This document shows, piece by piece, positions 46,338 to 57,683 of a stretch of DNA of 64,000 nt. The DNA lies in assembly GCA_002633025.1 (NCBI GenBank), contig NMRB01000251.1:1-64000 (forward strand), given 5' to 3'. The notes beneath the pieces were generated by a model. The model did not search any database, had not been told where the DNA came from, and was given only the letters and a program-made list of their open reading frames with translations. The position numbers and the translations under genes are program-made. The stretch's first letter is position 1. Each line of letters opens with the position of its first letter. Origin of the DNA: Notospermus geniculatus. Its lineage: Eukaryota; Nemertea; Pilidiophora; Heteronemertea; Lineidae.

Positions 46338-48378
46338 GACGAAAAGGCTGTTAGTACAGAACCTCATACAGCAGCAATGTCATTTGTAAGCAATGATTGA
46401 CTGCAGCATGTGTTCATTTCTTACTAGAAGCTGTGTGAAACATCGAAAATGGCTTTTTAATCCCTTAAGCCGAGGCCTGTTTCACTACCACCGACACAAA
46501 AAAGTCATCAACAATCATGTGTGTATGATCCTTACCATTCTTGTTGTTCAGCACAAATGGAGGACGAGCATTCCATCTTGCATTTCACCGTTAGAAATTG
46601 TTTCTTATAGATTTCCAATACAAGTGTAAGTTGACCACATTCTGCCAATAGCACGGCTTTCTGAGCACATCTTCTTCCCAATAATCACAGCGCCTCCGGC
46701 TACATTTGTGGCAAGAGTTTTCATATTTTTATTAACGTAATCGGCAGATGCAAACACCAGTTGTCAGGAAAACAAAACGCAGTATCCATAACACCGGGGA
46801 AGCGCTGTTTCTTCCGGGAGAACATAACCGCCCGGAGCTTCATGTCCAATGCCTACCTACATGGTCAAATTTTTCGTATGATTTTCTTGAGCTTCAGATT
46901 AGGGGGCCTATTGGGCCTAATGTAAACGCCCACATGTACAATGGAAGCCTTTTATTGAGCATACTTAAATTTAATGGAAAATTTTACCGTATTCAACCAA
47001 TCCTGCATTAATGCTAAACGTGACACGACCCAGCCGTGTACTGCACTGCTCACGCCAACATTCAAAGATGTGTATTCCAGCCGACTTTTACATGATGCCA
47101 TGCCAGGTTGCTTTCAAGGACCAATAGCCAAGCCCGCTGTGGGCTCAGTTGTGACTTGTAATGTACATGTATTACTAGATTAACAACACGCCAGCAGAAC
47201 ATAACGCCCCGTCACCTATAACCCTATCTAAAGCCATGCGACCCATACAATCCTTCCCTTTTCTTGGTACAAAAAGTAAGTGAACTGGTCATCAACCAGC
47301 AGCATTTCAATGCAACAAGTCTGCCATGTCTGCGTAAACCTTCGGAGAACAGCAAAGATTCTAAGCATGTCAGACATCTCGCTTCGCGCTTTGAGGAGCC
47401 TTGTTTCATAATTAGTCAGTCCACTTCATCCTGATAGCTTCAACCCCTAAAAGTGCAGCCACTCTCCTTTTTCCTTCACGTTCATAAAGCTTCAATCACA
47501 AGCTTAAACAAAAGTAATTGCCTTTACCCATTAAAACACAGCTTGTCCAGGAGGCTGGGGAAAAAATAGTTTGTTTAACGGCGACAGAAGCGATTCTATT
47601 TGGTAAGGGAATATCACCAGGGCTCCAAACTCACGCAATTTCTAATATCGAGCCTGTCTTGAACTTAAACGCCGTCGCCAGCTACGGCGGACGTTGAAGA
47701 GACCGCATCCTTAGCTGGTCACCTTGGAGCATCAGACGAAGCCAGCGATATTTCTTGTTCTGCACACTCAGACAGCCTCCCACTTCTGACTTCAACTTTG
47801 ACTTAGTACCAACCTCTTCCACCAAAAAGGGTTAAACCTAATGTACCCTCAGGAGCCGTGTTGGAACTTATCAACAAGTAAGTCATTTCCCATTCAATCT
47901 TGACGAACCTCAGCTGGGTTCCATTTTCCCCCACTCCATTGGTAATCTATTTGAATATGGATGCTAAGTGTTTCTCAGTGAAATACAAATTGGATTTTGC
48001 CGTCGGTCAGGAAGGCGTTCGTTCATATGGCAAACATTATAAATATGACTTAAGCTGAAAAGTGTGTAATATCGCTCGAATAGGTACTCCAAGTAACTCG
48101 AAATAAAGGGCAAATGGTGTTGACAGCTTCCAGCTCACTTGGCATAAGACGTAACGACTAAGATGCTATTGCAATGCAATAGGTTTTCGTATGATCCGGC
48201 TCCTATAAGAAGTCGTCTCGAGACTGTTTTTTCCATGGTGACAACATGTGAAAACAATGACAATCCTTTGTGGAGTCTTAGCGCTCCTCGATCCACGAGA
48301 GAGGTTCCTCGGCGGGTTGACTCTGAATGTGCAATTCTTCTACGTTGGTTTCCTTCGTCCAGTGACACGAACTACTGC
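46338..48378. other. Unique-looking DNA, no gene recognised
   Basis: Frames up to about 87 codons, none recognisable. One TACATGTA at 47164. No long repeat seen. Confidence 0.45.
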
Positions 48379-48386
48379 ACATGTGG

Positions 48387-48498
48387 TCATATGAATAAAG
48401 ACTAGTAAATGCTTTTACTTGAATTTTGCAATACAAATGCACTAGGAGATGCTGTACAAATCTGAAGGTAAAGCATTTCATAGTCTTTATTCATATGA
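48387..48498. mobile_element. Small MITE, family 2 copy 2
   Basis: Perfect ends TCATATGAATAAAGACTA / inverse. Same core as 8499-8610. It sits 8 bp inside the left edge of tandem block E. Confidence 0.88.
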
Positions 48499-48867
48499 GC
48501 CATGGTCTTCTACGACCGAGTTGCTCACAGAGAGCCAACTTGTGGAAAACTGTTGCGTGAAGAAGCACGTTTTATCGTCAACCTTTCTTTTGTCTTGGGT
48601 TATAAGATGGTGGGAGTAATCCCGTTCGCCCTTTTCATGCCACAGGAAAAAGGAAATGTGAGTCTAGTTGTTCGATTTTCGTGCAGGGTATGAAGGCAGT
48701 CAGGAGAACCACAGTATATCTAAGAATCCATCACGAAACTCAGGAATACTGATCGTTCAGGTTTTGGAGGCAGAACGATTTAAATACAAAATCCGGCGGA
48801 CGAAGTCCTGGTTGATGTTGAAAGACGTCAAGTGATGGCACCTTGTGATTTCGAAGCTAGCTTCCAC

Positions 48868-48935
48868 GCTTGGACAACATGGGAATCGAACCCGTACTCC
48901 TTGATGGTGACAACTAGGGCCACCTGCTTTTTTCA
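48868..48935 (-). mobile_element. tRNA-like SINE remnant
   Basis: On the minus strand GGGTTCGATTCCC (48881-48893) is a good RNA polymerase III B box. Upstream TGGCCCTAGTTGTCACC could be an A box, but the spacing is shorter than in a tRNA. The repeat at 50310-50377 is its tandem copy. Not related by eye to the other SINE family. Confidence 0.45.
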
Positions 48936-49241
48936 CTTCACCACTGGTAAGAGTCAAAAGTGATGGGGAGAGGAGGAAAAGGTTTCAAGTAACATATATG
49001 GCAACATAAAAAACTGTCAGTGTGGGCCACAAACAACTCCTTAACCAAGAAGCGACCCAAGGCAAGTCATTAAATTCGTCTTCATCCGTCTCAAACAAAC
49101 ACTTACAGCGATACATCGCTTCACTCTGTAAGGAAGCAGGAGTCACATTGAAGTCAAGAAAGCCTGTAGGCATGTCAAATCTAATTATATCTCTATTGCT
49201 GGAGGGACTAGCGGTTTGTTAAGTGCTATCAACAGTACCTC

Positions 49242-49249
49242 TACATGTA
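49242..49249. other. TACATGTA present in block E only
   Basis: Block E CTC-TACATGTA-CATC; block F CTC-TA-CATC (50684-50685). Confidence 0.9.
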
Positions 49250-49419
49250 CATCAGCAGCAGAGTCGCGTCTACAAATAAATGTATACTTTCTAAATATGT
49301 CCAGCTGGGGGTCTCGTCTGCGTTTCCCATGTAACCTGGCAAATGATGTCGTGGGTTTGTCGATACCATTGGAATTCGTACCAATTCTGTCAGCATTAGT
49401 ATCGGGTTGACGTGCAACA

Positions 49420-49728
49420 GGATTTGCACGCAGACATTCTATTGTGGGGGTTAGGCTATGTTCATGTTATCAGGAACGTTTGAGCTGTCTGAGGATAACG
49501 TTGCAACATTGAGCCTCAGACTGTCCACCTGTGAACCTGTGGCTTTATGTCGTTGTGGTCTTCAACACCTTTGGGTCTTCAACTGGATTTGCACGCAGAC
49601 GGTCCATTGTGGGGTTAGACTCTGTTCATGTTATCAGAAACGTCGGAGGTGAAAGGATAACGTTGCCGTTAGGCCGCATGTCCAGAGACTATTCCCCATG
49701 TCAACCTTTATGGCGTTGTGGGTACTCA
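49420..49728. repeat. Two 165-bp tandem sub-units in block E
   Basis: GGATTTGCACGCAGAC starts at 49420 and 49585. Shared motifs are ATTGTGGGGTTAG, TGTTCATGTTATCAG, AGGATAACGTTG and TTTATGKCGTTGTGG. The same pair is in block F (50856, 51020). Confidence 0.85.
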
Positions 49729-49822
49729 CGTCATCATTCGCAGGTAAACTTCCAACGTATTGTAGACAACTGGGAAGAACACTACGCCAGCGTGTTGTGG
49801 CTCAGATGAGAAGGACATGTGG

Positions 49823-49934
49823 TCATATGAATAAAGACTAGTAAATGCTTTTACTTGAATTTTGCAATACAAATGCACTAGGCGATGCTGTACAAATCTG
49901 AAGGTAAAGCATTTCATAGTCTTTATTCATATGA
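49823..49934. mobile_element. Small MITE, family 2 copy 3
   Basis: Tandem copy of 48387-48498, located at the E/F junction. Confidence 0.88.
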
Positions 49935-50052
49935 GCCATGGTCTTCTACGACCGAGTTGCTCACAGAGAGCCAACTTGTGGAAAACTCTTGCGTGAAGAA
50001 GCACGTTTTATCGTCAACCTTTCTTTTGTCTTGGGCTATAAGATGGTGGGAG

Positions 50053-50060
50053 TACATGTA
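50053..50060. other. TACATGTA present in block F only
   Basis: Block F GGAG-TACATGTA-ATCCC; block E GGAG-TA-ATCCC (48617-48618). Confidence 0.9.
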
Positions 50061-50855
50061 ATCCCGTTCGCCCTTTTCATGCCACAGGAAAAAGGAAATG
50101 TGAGTCTAGTTGTTCGATTTTCGTGCAGGGTATGAAGGCAGTCAGGAGAACCACAGTATATCTAAGAATCCATCACGAAACTCAGGAATACGGATCGTTC
50201 ACGTTTTGGAGGCAGAACGATTTAAATACAAAATCCGGCGGACGAAGTCCTGGTTGATGTTGAAAGACGTCAAGTGATGGCACCTTGTGATTTCAAAGCT
50301 AGCTTCCACGCTTGGACAACATGGGAATCGAACCCGTACTCCTTCATGGTGACAACTAGGGCCACCTGCTTTTTTCACTTCACCACTGGTAAGAGTCAAA
50401 AGTGATGGGGAGAGGAGGAAAAGGTTTCAAGTAACATATATGGCAACATAAAAAACTGTCAGTGTGGGCCACAAACAACTCCTTAACCTAGAAGCGACCC
50501 AAGGCAAGTCATTAAATTCGTCTTCATCCGTCTCAAACAAACACTTACAGCGATACATCGCTTCACTTTGTAAGGAAGCAGGAGTCACATTGAAGTCAAG
50601 AAAGCCTGTAGGCATGTCAAATCTAATTATATCCTTATTGCTGGAGGGACTAGCGGTTTGTTAAGTGCTATCAACAGTACCTCTACATCAGCAGCAGAGT
50701 CGCGTCTACAAATAAATGTATACTTTCTAAATATGTCCAGCTGGGGGTCTCGTCTGCGTTTCCCATGTAACCTGGCAAATGATGTCGTGGGTTTGTCGAT
50801 ACCATTGGAATTCGTACCGATTCTGTCAGCATTAGTATCGGGTTGACGTGGAACA

Positions 50856-51163
50856 GGATTTGCACGCAGACATTCTATTGTGGGGTTAGGCTATGTTCAT
50901 GTTATCAGGAACGTTTGAGCTGACTAAGGATAACGTTGCAACATTGAGCCTCAGACTGTCCACCTGTGAACCTGTGGCTTTATGGCGTTGTGGACTTCAA
51001 CACCTTTGGGTCTTCAGCAGGATTTGCACGCAGACGGTCTATTGTGGGGTAAGACTCTGTTCATGTTATGAGAAACGTCGGAGGTGAAAGGATAACGCTG
51101 CCGTTAGGCCGCATGTCCAGAGACTATTCCCCATGTTAACCTTTATGGCGTTGTGGCTACTCA
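50856..51163. repeat. Two 165-bp tandem sub-units in block F
   Basis: Counterpart of 49420-49728. Confidence 0.85.
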
Positions 51164-51229
51164 CGTCATCATTCGCAGGTAAACTTCCAACGTATTGTAG
51201 ACAACTGGGAAGAACACTACGCCAGCGTG

Positions 51230-51279
51230 TTGTGGCTCAGATGAGAAGGAGTCGCAGGTTCGAATCCTGCTGTACGACT
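51230..51279 (+). other. tRNA-like fragment (T arm and 3' acceptor-like end)
   Basis: GCAGGTTCGAATCCTGC forms a textbook T stem-loop and is followed by TGTACGACT. TGGCTCAGATG, just upstream in the end of block F, resembles an A box, but only about a dozen bases separate them and there is no anticodon arm or matching 5' acceptor strand. Not a functional tRNA as it stands. It could be a SINE head or the 3' end of a tRNA truncated by the tandem block. Confidence 0.4.
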
Positions 51280-51360
51280 GTAAAAGACTCTTAGCGCTCA
51301 CTCCTTTCTTCTTTCCGATCAAGTGGCATGAACGGGCACATGCTTCATCGAAACAAATGG

Positions 51361-51861
51361 TTAAGGATGGAAAGTAGACAAGTACATTGATCGTATAGAC
51401 AGGAGTGAGAACAAAGTAACACGCAAAAAGGCCAGAGAGGCATCATCAAGCCGAATGCGCTCTGTGTTACCAAGACCACGGAAATCACTAACTAGAAACA
51501 AGACTTGCGATACGAGTTCCCCGAGGGGGAATAGAATGGTGCCGTTCACTTTGTATGAGCTCGTTGAGAGCCTGTATACTTGATCGACAGACTGCCGATA
51601 GCGTCGGTAGAGAAGGAGCAAAGTTGACATGTGCTTCAACAAAGCATTTACGTTTACCCTCAGGACCGTGAAGTTCACGAATGGAAAAACAGTCTTAGAA
51701 ACTTTGAGATGAGGTGCAAACGTTGATGTTGGTAGAGGCTCAGTGAGAAGACGTGGGCCGCCGCCTTCACGGAACACTGACTTGCATTTCGAGGATGTAG
51801 CGGATTTTCCTCCACATCTCGTCTGACCTTCTTGGCCTTCGGGTTCCTTGCACAGATACAT
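51361..51861 (-). CDS. Longest frame outside obvious repeats, unrecognised
   Basis: 166 codons starting MYLCKEPEGQEGQTRCGGKS on the minus strand. The second half is rich in L, V, F and S with no clear motif. A 72-codon frame is also open on the plus strand over the same DNA. There is no partner copy to test conservation, and no splice or promoter signal I would trust. I do not recognise a family; a chance frame is the more likely explanation. Confidence 0.12.
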   Translation of the reverse strand: MYLCKEPEGQEGQTRCGGKSATSSKCKSVFREGGGPRLLTEPLPTSTFAPHLKVSKTVFPFVNFTVLRVNVNALLKHMSTLLLLYRRYRQSVDQVYRLSTSSYKVNGTILFPLGELVSQVLFLVSDFRGLGNTERIRLDDASLAFLRVTLFSLLSIRSMYLSTFHP

Positions 51862-53040
51862 TGAAATGCTGGCTGCAGTTCGCTTGAATGGGATCAGGAT
51901 TCTGTCGTAGTTTTTCTTCTGATGACGAAGGGAAATGATTGATCCTCAAGATAAAATGTTGTACGGTATTGAATTTCTGCTGGAGTAAACACAAGCCACT
52001 ACAGTCATGGCAAATCACTCTGACTTGTCATTGATGAGCCCAGACAATGAACGTCTTTTTGATTCTCCGTACGTATCCACTTTCATGCCAGAGTATACTA
52101 CGGTCTGGAAAGATAGATGTGTTCGAAGAAGGCCTTGGCGGCAAGAGAGTTCACCAAGGCTTCAACTATATTGTGGTTGTCGTTTACAAACGATGTATTC
52201 TGTACAGTTTTTACTCCTTTCTCTCCGGGAACATCTCACACAAATTGACCGACGATCTCAGATTTAACGCACAGTCCTGAAGCATCTTCAAAAGTAACAT
52301 ATCTCACATCCGCTTCAAGTTTTTACCATCAATATGAAGCAACAGAAACCACTTGAACCACACTCATCGCGACACGAGTTCGAAAGCAAACTAAATCACA
52401 CACAGTGTAAGTGTTACGCTACCACTTTACTTCATATCCAGTTGAATTGCTCTTAACACTGCTGTACTTGACTGCGGGGAATTATACACATATTATTGCT
52501 CAAGTAAGGGTGGGATAAACTCGTTCTTTTAACCAGACGATATCATATCTCATGTACAGGATTAAAAGATGGAGTAGATGTGCTCTACCTCCAGAAGTAT
52601 AAAACCGTTTGCTCTATCTTTCCCCTTTACACATGTTCTTTGTTCTGGCTTCGCAATTTCCCCTCACGTCATATAGCTGCCAAAATAATGTGCTACCACC
52701 AAATCGTAGACACACGATTCGTGTTCTTTTATTGACCGTGTGGTTACATCTGAGCTGTAAGAGTAGATTTTGATGTGGGGCTTGGGAACAAATGATCCGA
52801 CAGGCTGCTTCGGATCACTCGTAGTTGCTCGGTGATGCTAACAGCCATCGCATCGCCCAAGAGCGGATCACCTCTGTTGCTAATTGGTGATCGGTACTGT
52901 TGGAAAGATTTCTCAGTATGCTATGAATGAGATATAAGAAAGCATTGGTGTACAAGACCAAGAGTATATTGTATTTGTACAGCATGTTTCCATCAGGGAC
53001 GAAAACCAGCATTATTGGCACGGGTGAGTATGGAAAGAGG
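51862..53040. other. Unique-looking DNA, no gene recognised
   Basis: Frames of 86 codons or fewer. No repeat seen. Confidence 0.45.
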
Positions 53041-53245
53041 CCATCTCAAGCTACTCATGTTGCTCACTTGGATGGTCTTTTACTTGTCCTTGCAAAGGAA
53101 CAAGGTAAGACACCACGGCTTACGCTGTCCCATGCGACGGACGTGAAGAACCGGGAATGATACCTATATGGACCAGACTGGATTCGAACCCGGGACCTGC
53201 CGCTTGCTAAGCAGACTGACGTGATAACCCCTCAGCTTTCACGAC
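53041..53245 (-). mobile_element. tRNA-derived SINE, copy 4
   Basis: Minus strand: GGTTATCACG (A-box region), possible anticodon arm TCTGC-TTAGCAA-GCGGC with AGC in the loop, B box GGGTTCGAATCC (53180-53191), then the common body to CTTGAGATGG. The most tRNA-like of the four heads. Lacking a proper acceptor end, it is still a SINE. Confidence 0.82.
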
Positions 53246-54476
53246 TATGCAAGACCAAGATTCAGGAGAATGCCTTCAGTGACATCTGGACAAACTGAAA
53301 TGCAGAATTCCAATATAATGACTAAACAAGCACCGAATAATTGGAATACTCATCCTACGTAAAGGATGAAATGGACCCAAGCATTGTCATAATCGTTCTG
53401 TCTCTTGGCATTCTATGGGAACGCCGACACATTTACTTTCCAATACCAGACTGTGATCAAGGGGACATCGATTTTGTATGGGAAGACACATGTGGGCCGA
53501 GGACTGGAGCCACTTTCAGGACTTTCTCCTCTATGAGTTGAATAACAATTAGCTTGTGTCGCATACAAAGTGAACTTGACGACAGTTTTTTCCAATTGCT
53601 TTGGCGCTGAGCGTGAAGGTGAGCCGGTGTAACAGGGATCTAAGTCCCCCTGGAATCGAAGTCCGGTTTTATTGTTCAACGAGGGACTAGACCATGACCA
53701 TTCGAACATAGCCGCACAATAGCAGGCTATTGTGTCCCAGACCTGCATCCTTAGGACTTTATTCTCTGGTACACTGGTAGACATGTGCATATTTTGGAGA
53801 TTCTAAGATTCAAACGTTTCACTTCAGACACTGTTTATAGATGCTTGACTTGCCTTGAAACGGAGCCTTCTTCGACACAAATTGGCACATCAGCATCTGT
53901 GATGGAAGATTCGAGCATAGTACCAGGTTTTCTAATTTCAATGTAAACCGCTTTCAAAGCCGGAGTTTGGGAAGCAAAGACAACTTTTTTCATCAGTTGA
54001 TGTTACCAATCAGAATTTGGATTTATTTATTATTGTTACATTATTACGGTTTTGTGTAGAAAACGCCGCTAGCCCAGCATGGGTTATCTTCGATCAGAAC
54101 AACATTGATTTTAGCCTGAGACAGAACATGTGGTCGCGGCTTTGGTCGTCATTGTAGCCTAACTAGTCATCAATTAAGAATTCTATTGTGTAACCTAGCA
54201 CACCCTCAGAGCAGAAGAGGTTTTCGCCGATAGATAGATAGCGATAACTATGAAGTGGGATCATCCAGACATGACTGAGCCTCTTTGATTCAGATATGCA
54301 ACAATGAAAGTATAAAAGTGACGCTTTTAGTACTGTCGGAATACAGATCAGGGATGTCTCTGAAGGCCGTACACATCCTAATTGACTGGTTTTATTTTCC
54401 ATCTCTATGTACGTGTACATCTCTGTACAGAGCTCAGGGAAAGTAGGTGATGTAGATTCAGGCCTTTAGTTTGCCG
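53246..54476. other. Unique-looking DNA, no gene recognised
   Basis: The only repeat noted is the dispersed fragment at 53625-53680. A 125-codon minus frame (53413-53790) crosses it and is not recognisable. Confidence 0.4.
53625..53680. repeat. Dispersed repeat fragment (pair with 17548)
   Basis: GTAACAGGGATC...TCCCCCTGG...GTCCGGTTTTATTGTTC aligns with 17548-17602. Confidence 0.6.
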
Positions 54477-54640
54477 TGTCATGCTTGTAATAGGCTTACC
54501 AATACCCATTTTTGCAATCCTATGGTCTGTAATTTGTTGTTGACCACGCCTCGCCTCACTATAAGTAGGGGTTCTTCTGAATAAACTTTGTCATTCCACT
54601 AGAGGCGACCCTGAGTGTCCGTGTTCGTCTCTTGTCCATG
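54477..54640 (+). other. Possible solo-LTR-like segment
   Basis: TATAAGTAGG (about 54559) followed within about 22 bp by AATAAA (about 54581), bounded by TG and CA, resembles the U3-R-U5 layout of a retrotransposon LTR. There is no second LTR, primer-binding site, or reverse transcriptase nearby and no clear target duplication, so this is weak. Confidence 0.2.
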
Positions 54641-54677
54641 GTCCCCCGCCACAGGTGTGGCGAGTTTTACTGGTGTT

Positions 54678-54905
54678 CTAGGACGGGATGCTGTACGATG
54701 ATGAACCACCAGCGATGATAGTACTGAAACAGTCGAGGTACGTATCAGCAGGTCCTGTGGAAACTTTGAGAAAGACATTGTGGCCATAGACGGCTCGACT
54801 TGCAGTACGACTAAAGAAGTCTTTTGTGAACTGCCTTCCAAAGTACTCGTACTCTATGATGACAAACCGTCGTTTATGTAATGGTATGCTAGCGACCTCG
54901 GCCAA
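54678..54905 (-). CDS. Coding-like open frame, possible exon, unrecognised
   Basis: 75 codons on the minus strand beginning MAEVASIPLHKRRF, with stretches such as VIIEYEYFGRQFTKDFFSR and ends ...SSSYSIPS-stop. Codon third positions favour C/T where a choice exists, and the composition looks more protein-like than other frames in the window. I know no matching family. It could be the last exon of a gene on the minus strand or a transposon remnant. The start codon is simply the first ATG. Confidence 0.22.
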   Translation of the reverse strand: MAEVASIPLHKRRFVIIEYEYFGRQFTKDFFSRTASRAVYGHNVFLKVSTGPADTYLDCFSTIIAGGSSSYSIPS

Positions 54906-56664
54906 GATGCCATCTCTTTGATGCCAATATTACACCGCTATTAGAGACCAGCACCACTGCTGGTCCATCAATCGACCAGCCAGAGTCTGTAATCATACCG
55001 AAGGCCAACGTTATCTAAAGCCTTGAGTTACCTTCCACTGTGATCATGAGATGGTCAGTCGTCATCAATCAAGCAATGTTTACACTTGAGGTATCAGCGG
55101 ATTGGCTCATCTGGGAGCTGATGAAAGTTGACCATTGTCATTCCCGGCTTTGGCAATAAATGTGGCAAACACCAATTAGCCGGGCTTTTCTTACCTTTGT
55201 GGTAGGGTACCCGATGGGAATCAGGTCGAAAGTTCAGAGGCGGAAGAATCAATACTTGCCTGTAGAAGCATTGGTAGATGTATTGGTGAATGCACAGGGA
55301 TTTTGACGATTTTCTCCCCCTTGGTCACAGCAAGTCCTGTAACCCTTTAACTACCAAAGCCAATGTTGTCGGAATTAAAAGTAGGTAAAACAGCTTCTTA
55401 CGCGAACTCCGCCGTCACATAGGTATTCAATGGAAAGGTGTCAGTGAGTACTTTCCAATGAATACCTCTGTGGCAGAGGTTTTGTGCAATTTCAACATTC
55501 GTGGAGTTGATTTCTTGTTATGAGATATTGCTCCAGGCAGTGAAAGGTAGAGCAGCGGAGAGAAAGAAAGGAACATCTAGACACCTCGCCTTTATGTTCG
55601 ACAGTTCTTACACTAAGACGTTCCCAGTTCACATCGACTTAACCGGCTCACAACATCTTACTATTCAAATTCCTGAAACAATTGGTGAATCAAATCAGGA
55701 ATTGCCATTTGCCGCTTGTAAAAAAGCAGCTAATTCATTAAAGTTACCTGTCAATGGTGTGTCACTCCCGACAGATGGTTGACAAACTGACGGCAACAAT
55801 GTCTGTTAGAAGTTCAACTAGATTTTTCTCAGATCCTCCTTCGCTAATTGCATGGCTAGGATGCTTTGTTGAGGATGTCAAGCTTAAGGTGAAATTTTAA
55901 TCCTGTGTAGCAAATTTAATTAGCGGTAAGCTAATGAAAGTGAAGCCTTTTGATGCAGGATCGATGCTCCTTTACTGAATGCATTAATTCAGTTCTTGAA
56001 ACAGAACTAGGTAATGCTCATTTGGAGATGCAGCTCGGAATTGGTTAACATTAGACGTGGCATTAAGATCTTTGAAAGTCGCTCAGAGCAAGTCAGTCTT
56101 AAATTCCCATTGTTAAGAGAATAATGTACGGTATTTGGTAGCAAAATTAAGAAATGGAGCCAGTTTATGTTTGGCTTACAAAGATGGAATTGCTGAGAAA
56201 CTCTTACTCTTCATTCAGCCTTCATAGCACAAAGAAGGGAAAAAGTTCTGTTCGCTTATCTGAACGAAAGGACAGGTTTGTTCCCAACTTCTATCATTTA
56301 CAGACTTCACAGACATTTATACATGACCTATTAATTGAAATCTCTATCTAGGTGTCTCCATTCATCTTAATTGCTCTTAGAGGAAGATAAGCCAGATTGT
56401 GAATGATGGGGACATGATGTGGTTGGGATTATCCAATGTGATCTATGCTGGAGAACGTAATCAAACATTTTGATCAAATCCCTTGGGTCCTGTATCTGAT
56501 TAGGGTGATGTATTATACTATTACATGGTTGTCAATGCAGCTAACTCGGTACGTGCTGCTTAATTTAAGCATCGAGTGCATAAAGATGGGTTGCATATGA
56601 TGCAGTCATGCAGCATTGTACTCAGTGGTGCCTCACAATAACCGGGAGAAATCGGTCGATTGAC
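54906..56664. other. Mostly unique DNA, no gene recognised
   Basis: Includes a hairpin at 55417-55472. The 93-codon frame at 55501-55782 (+) has no recognisable domain. Confidence 0.4.
55417..55472. repeat. Hairpin, about 22-bp stem
   Basis: ACATAGGTATTCAATGGAAAG pairs with CTTTCCAATGAATACCTCTGT with a few mismatches around a short loop. Confidence 0.7.
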
Positions 56665-56870
56665 GTGAGTGCTGGCGTGGTCCTCGGTTAAAACCAGTGC
56701 TGGCCTGGTCTTTGGTTGACGCCATGCAGCCTTTGGTTAACACCAGTGCTGGCGTGGTCCTTGTTTAACACCAGTGCTGAGCCTTTGGTTAACACCAGTA
56801 ATGGCGTGGTCTTGGTTGACGTCGGTGCAAGAGTAGTCTTCGGTCGCCGTCAATGCTGGCGATTCACTTG
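56665..56870. repeat. Degenerate minisatellite, about 28-31-bp unit
   Basis: Variants of TTGGTTAACACCAGTGCTGG with CGTGGTC recur about seven times, decaying toward the right end (TTCGGTCGCCGTCAATGCTGG). The frame 56716-56952 reads through it and is incidental. Confidence 0.85.
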
Positions 56871-57681
56871 CCTTGAAGTGATGGTTGAATGGATCATAAA
56901 TTCTGACTTCTACATGTATTCCCAGATACCTCTGACAATGATATTAGGGTAAGGATTGACACAGCTTTATTTGGCCTTGGACAAAAAAGGAATAACAGGA
57001 TAAAGTGACTTCATTGCCAGGATTGCTACCTGATCGACAAATAGCCTATCCCGATAACTTGATTATTGTGAGGACTGCCGTATCACGAAGACAAACTCGA
57101 CCAAAATGTAAGAAAGGAAGAAAAGGAGGGTCAGGACAGACAGACAGACTACTAGTAATTTATCTTTGATCTCATAAGAGGAGTCGGCACGATATTTGGA
57201 GAGAGACTGGAGATGGAATTCCACAACTCCCTGGTCAGTATCTGGCCTGAAGGGTCTGAGTAGGCCCATGGTCTTGTCTCAGTTGAGGATGATTCTGAAG
57301 ACTTCAAGGAACTCGCTCTGTGAATGAATGGTTCTATCACCAATAGCTACTCTAGCAATCACACGAAATCTTGTTAGGCTTGTTCACCTGCAGTTCCCAC
57401 TTTAATATTTTATGTTCTCCGCGTCATGGATATGGCAATGTTATGATTTATTTACAACCAAAGATGACCAATTTAGTCGTATAGAGCATCAGCATCTGCA
57501 GTGATCATGTTGTGGTTTCTTTCCATGATGATTTATTAACATGGACTAGTATTTTGTCACGGAATATCAACAACGTCGGTTATAACTGATATTACGCTGT
57601 ATCACCCTGATGTATTAAACTCTTCTCTTTGTAACCAGCTCCAGCACCCAACATTGGGGCCTTGTTTCTATTCAACTCTTT
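56871..57681. other. Unique-looking DNA, no gene recognised
   Basis: One TACATGTA at 56911. No other feature. Confidence 0.45.
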
Positions 57682-57683
57682 TA

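Larger units (their letters stand above)
48379..49814. repeat. Tandem block E (1436 bp)
   Basis: Starts ACATGTGG just before the family 2 MITE and ends ...GATGAGAAGG, where block F begins with no N or spacer. Contains the MITE, a tRNA-like SINE remnant and two 165-bp sub-units. Open frames are shared with F and not recognisable. Confidence 0.92.
49815..51249. repeat. Tandem block F (1435 bp)
   Basis: Direct repeat of block E with scattered substitutions and two opposite TACATGTA differences. The E-F join is seamless. Confidence 0.92.

Noticed and set aside
51251-51279. Complete tRNA gene
   Set aside because: Only the T arm and a 3'-like end are present; no anticodon arm within reach.
53180-53245. 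tRNA-Ala gene on the minus strand
   Set aside because: An AGC-containing anticodon arm is possible, but there is no acceptor stem and the SINE body follows directly.
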